Source: Zygnema cylindricum (lineage: Eukaryota; Streptophyta; Zygnematophyceae; Zygnematales; Zygnemataceae). From it: a stretch of DNA of 64,000 bases. How positions within the stretch are numbered: position 1 is the first letter of the stretch; every line of letters begins with the position of its first letter. Below are positions 59,901-64,000 of the stretch, piece by piece. The notes beneath the pieces were generated by a model, which was given only the letters and a program-made list of their open reading frames with translations, was not told where the DNA came from and did not search any database. The translations under genes were made by a program, and so were the position numbers. Location of the stretch: positions 1 to 64,000 of the forward strand of contig JBBHKE010001973.1 of NCBI GenBank assembly GCA_037447655.1, read 5' to 3'.

Positions 59901-60589
59901 ACGAAGGTGTAGAATATCGCGTGTGGAAACAATTCACAAAGTTTCATGCACAACGTCTCTGTAGAACCACAAATGATCACTAGACAATATCTTTAAAAAT
60001 GCAAAATTGTGCCCTTGAATCTTATAGAAAAAAATACATAAGATAGCTCAAGGGTGAAGTTCCACAGACGAAAAACAAGGATGGTTACCTAAATCCGCAC
60101 CTCTTTGTTTTACGTCGTACCAGTTATTTTATTTTTATCCGCGAAAAAACAATAAAGAGAATCTTGCCAATATTCTCCAAATGTCAGAGAGGTAACAATG
60201 ACTGTTGCATATTCATCCGCAAGGTATTCGGTTCAAATTTTTAGTAATTGACAACCCACCTCGAGAAGGGGGGTTATCAATTACAAAAATCGAAGAGTCC
60301 TGATTTACAAAACCCGCGTAACTTTGTATGCCCAAGTAAGTGTTACTTAGTGACGAAATTTTGTAATATACAAAAGATTTTGCGTACTAGCTTTCAATGT
60401 CTTCTAATGTATGAAAAAAAAATGATTTTTTTTTTCTTACGACGTTGTAAACATTTATTTTTTCGTGACACCGAAGTTTATTTTGTTTCGACATAATCAA
60501 TCATTTGTTGGTTAAACGTTTGGGACGTTTGTTTGCGAAAACGAACACTGAAGCAATTATGTTTTAACTTCACCACCCTTCTCTATGTT

Positions 60590-61440
60590 GTCATCGTGCT
60601 TGCCCTATAGTTCACATTTCATACGTTTTAGGGCACCATGTGATATTTCCGTCGTTTTCCTCCAAAACTTAGCCCGCAACGAGAAAATCCGCAGCCGTAC
60701 CAAAAAAAATGAAATTACCAAATTACAATTTAAATCACTGTGAAACTTTAAATGTACTGTCGTTCGTCGTCTAACGCGTTTCGACCCACTTTCATGTTCT
60801 TCCATCTCATCTTCAAACTTATACTCGAATCACCTAGCGAGGTGATTTTAACTTAAGTTTTATCAAGTGAACGAATAAGCAGACGGTGTCGCACGCCTCG
60901 GAGGTTTTTGAAAGCTTCTTTGCGTGGAATACGGAAAAAAAAACCCACCGCACGTTTCCAACTTGTGCATACTTTTTTCTGTTCAGGGGCGTGGAGGGGT
61001 CTCGAGCAACGAATGCCATTTCACAAAAGCGAAGTCCGTGAAGGCGCCTCTTTCTCTCTCCCTCTCCCACTCCCGCCTCTATCTCACAATTCTAACTTTG
61101 AAAAACGAAAAAAATATCTCTGAAAAAAATTACTTTTTACTGTCTTTGGGCGTATTTTGATGGCAAGTAGAATAAAAAAAAAGAAAAAAAATTGAGAAAC
61201 CATGGCAAAATTTTTTGGAATTAGTGACGTCGGCGCTATCATAAGTGAGCGTGACGTCAAATGTCACAAAACTTAAGCATCTACAATGTCTTAAGATACT
61301 AGATGGCGACAACTATTGGTATTTTGTAAACGTCATAAATTGTCCCAAGTTTTGTAGTCGTCTACAATTGTCACAAATTACACCCACATCTACACCCGTC
61401 ACAATTGAAAGTAACGATTTCATTGCGTTTACATTGGAAT
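60590..61440 (+). mobile_element. Degenerate relative of the Harbinger-like element M4
   Basis: Blocks in the same order as M4 copy 2: CCAAAACTTAGCCC (60661), CGTCGTCTAACGCGTTTCGACCCACTT (60760-60790), GGGGTCTCGAGCAACGAATGCCATTTCA (60995-61020) and a GTCACAA-rich tail (61330-61420). Terminal repeats are not recognisable. The peptide RGLEQRMPFHK parallels the exon block of the intact copies. Confidence 0.55.
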
Positions 61441-62372
61441 GCTTTGAAAGTAGTATAGAAAATCTTCGCCAGAAAAACAACGTAATGAGACTAAGTTCCG
61501 GTTACATAGGAAAGTGCCTTTGTTTACATTGTTCTAATACTGTATCATTGTGCAATTGTCTAGGTTGGCACATTTTGTTATACAATACACTACAAAGTGT
61601 GGATCTCACAACTATGACCGTGGTTAAGACAGGTTTTTCAATAGGCTCATCCATTGGGTCAAAGTGCCAATTCGAGCGTTTTACGACCCCAATGGTACAA
61701 CGCCCATCATTATTACAATTAATAACAATAATCCAGCCACGACTTGTTTTGGCCAAAAATCACAAAATAGTGTTTACAACACTATTGATGGTGTGGACTA
61801 CAAATGCCCATGTGTCCTTGCACTACACTACAATACACTAACACTGTTAATTCTAATTGCGCATTAACAGTATTAAATAATAAAACATCAATAGCGACAA
61901 ATGGTGTAATGATGGGTAACGTGGTGAATGCGCTCGCTGTCAAGTCACTCGATATTTGGGCAATCTTTTCCTTGATGATCGATAGGTATCAATTTTGGCG
62001 TGTATGAATTTTTTTGTATCGCGATTGTTTTAGTCTTCGATTTCGATAGTAAATATATTAGATGCTTAAAGAGTGAAAATATGTTGTTTATTCTTCTTTA
62101 TGTGAGTCCTCGCAGTTCTGCTACTTGTTTTGAAGACCTTCCGATGTTTTTCCAAATAGTTTTGGCTTTTTTCGGGGATTTAAGGGTCTATGGGGGTTTT
62201 ACGTTTTATTAATAATGTTAAGGATTTTTAGGTTGAAGGCTTTTACAGAAATTTAAGGACTTTAACTACGAGGCTTGATGTTTTAGAGTTTTGTTTTTTC
62301 TTATGGTTGTAATGGCTTTATTGCATAGTTGTTCAAAACGCACTTTTACACACGATTCAAACGTGCGTTAAA
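61441..62372. other. No recognised gene
   Basis: A 198-codon open frame starting at 61245 runs to 61841 but shows no family motif. A second frame (61664-61867) has a stretch of Asn and Thr. It may be gene debris; I cannot assign it. Confidence 0.4.
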
Positions 62373-64000
62373 TGTTGAAAAAAATGGGTATTTTATATTC
62401 TATCTTTTTTGGTCTATGATTATTCTATAATTCTTATACTTGTCGTAGTCATTGAGAACTCGCAGGCAACCATGACTTTCTCAAGCAGATAAGAAGACAG
62501 GCAGAAGACGAAGCCTTTGCAAAACTTAGCCTGCCAAGAGCAAGAATTATTATTGTGACCTCCCGGATAATTGCCATACGGCGTAGCCATTAGCCTTATC
62601 CAATAGGGTGTCAAGGTGGAACTTATTTATTGCCAAAGTCAAAAGTACAAATATTATCTTAGAGGCTTCATATAAGCTAGACATTCTGTGGACTAATGGA
62701 GGTCACAAAATTACAGGTTATGGGCCCACCCTCTAAGGTGCCCATTTTCAATGGAACATGGTTCATATACTGGGAAACCATGATGAGGGGTGCATTGTTT
62801 GAAAAATGGCTATGGGGCATTGTGAAAGGTTGTGTGCGTCGGCCAACAGCAAAATTGAGAGTTCCACCAGGGTTTGGAGGATCTCGATTCACAGGAGGAT
62901 CTGCGGAGGCAAGGTTGTAGAGGATGTTGGAGAAAGCATCGTGTCGGACATAGGGAAGGAGAAGGGGAAGGAGAAACTCACACCGATGGCTACTAGATCA
63001 ATTTCGATAACGGACGTTCAAAAAACCGAGGCAAATGATACCGAAATCGGGGATTTCAACAACACCGTGGCGACTTATTTTATTCTCGGGCGTCTCACTC
63101 AAGCTGTGGCTACACCTCATATTCATGTGGACACGACAGACCAGTTGTGGGAGGCTCTTGTCAACATTTACAAAAGTGGTACCATTCAGCAGTAGAAGCT
63201 GGCTCATCACAAAGTACAAGCATATGTGTACAAAGGGGGAAAGATGTTAGATTCTTTTAATGACTTGGTCTGGTTATTTATGGAGTTGGAGAGTGTAAGG
63301 AAAAGACAGACCGAGAAAGAGAAGGTGAATACTTTGTTGATGAAACTCCTACATGATTATGAAAACATTGGTAACAGGGTTCAGGATTTTGCCAGATCAT
63401 CGATGGATCTAGAACTCCGTTGTGGGGATGATTTTGGTTCGGGAAAGCACAATTGAGATTTGGAGAGGAGAAAAGAGTGTTCAAGCATTGGCTGCTGGAA
63501 CTAACTGGGGGGATAAGGATTACAAGAAACCTTATGGAAACTTTGGTGGAGAAGGAAGAGAAAACCAATCGGACGGATCTAGATCGAGGCCTCCGAAGGG
63601 GCTATGTCATTTTTGTAAGAAGCCAGGACATTACATGGCAGAGTGTACTAAATTGACAGAGCCGAGATTGAAGGAGGAGCGGATAAAAAAACCAGCCACA
63701 TGAAAGAAAAGACATTTATGGCAACACAAGTCATGGGTGAGGATTCCGGTGAGGACGATAGATAACTCCTCCTCAGCGAGGAGCTGGAGGTGAAAGGTGA
63801 GCCGGAGAATCCAATGAGGCAAAAGTGTGCTTACGGTGGAGTAAAAAAAGCTCCTGAAAAAGGATGGGTTATTGATTCATAAGCCTCTATGCATATATGT
63901 AGAGAAAAACTATTGTTTAACAAAATGAGAAAGATCCCTACTCTAGACATAGTGTATGGGGATGGGAGAATAGTAACCAATAATTTAGTGGGATCACTAG
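62373..64000 (+). mobile_element. Copia element RT6 (5' part, cut by window end)
   Basis: 5' LTR 62373-62715, a shortened 343-bp version of the family LTR (TGTTGAAAAAAATGG to AAATTACA). This is followed by GGTTATGGGCCCACC, gag (to about 63720) and the beginning of protease, where the active site reads IDS-stop-ASMHIC at 63870-63893. Same family as RT4 and RT5. The 3' part is outside the window. Confidence 0.85.
62696..63720 (+). pseudogene. RT6 gag
   Basis: Starts with the Met at 62696, still inside the LTR: MEVTKLQVMGPPSKVPIFNG. Frame change near 62900; LTQAVATPHIHVDTTDQLWE; stop at 63196; YVYKGGKMLDSFNDLVWLFM; frame change near 63400; zinc knuckle CHFCKKPGHYMAEC at about 63604-63645. Broken, but the family order is intact. 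Confidence 0.82.

Noticed and set aside
61245-61841. 198-codon open frame
   Set aside because: No recognisable domain; it overlaps the tail of a decayed M4 relative, and competing frames look equally protein-like.

Overview
The window is nuclear DNA from a green-lineage eukaryote, most likely a streptophyte (land plant or charophyte alga). The evidence is an intact, spliced UBC8-type ubiquitin-conjugating enzyme gene ending in the plant-typical QKYAMG, a telo-box beside its start, Ty1/copia and Ty3/gypsy elements, and an AT-rich background crowded with small DNA transposons. The species cannot be named from the sequence. I see no prokaryotic, plasmid or phage features.

Layout. 1-3.4 kb: hAT transposon remnants, including a head-to-head pair of ends and a 1.07-kb non-autonomous derivative. 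3.5-9.2 kb: a decayed copia element (RT1, minus strand) with ~510-bp LTRs and an initiator-Met primer site, abutting a second copia gag fragment (RT2, to 10.4 kb). 11-14 kb: a purine tract, then a truncated Ty3/gypsy element. 14.4-24 kb: a MITE field with hAT-like (8-bp target duplications), Harbinger-like (TAA duplications) and TACACCG-ended families nested in or chained to one another, plus a double hairpin at 19.5 kb and a candidate secreted-protein gene at 17.9 kb. 23.7-26.8 kb: a second hAT copy. 26.8-33.7 kb: copia element RT4 (minus), carrying two extra LTRs inside it. 35-38 kb: more MITEs and an inverted repeat. 39.9-42.4 kb: the UBC gene. 44.5-50.9 kb: copia element RT5 (plus, same family as RT4). 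50.9-54 kb: a ~120-bp tandem repeat and chained MITEs. 55-57 kb: a GT92-type glycosyltransferase gene. 57-62 kb: low-complexity DNA, a minisatellite and old element debris. 62.4 kb to the end: a third element of the RT4/RT5 family (RT6), cut by the window edge.

Only two loci look like real host genes, the UBC E2 and the GT92 gene, with a weaker third, the signal-peptide ORF at 17.86 kb. The E2 can be rebuilt exactly as a 148-residue, four-exon protein. The GT92 gene needs one -1 frame change, which falls on a GGGAAAG heptamer in the right phase. Almost everything else is mobile DNA with stops and frameshifts. The main points for follow-up are an antisense tRNA-like module at a fixed place in the 1-kb LTRs, the Harbinger-like elements carrying a conserved 118-nt exon, the GT92 frame change, and the triplicated splice acceptor in UBC intron 3.
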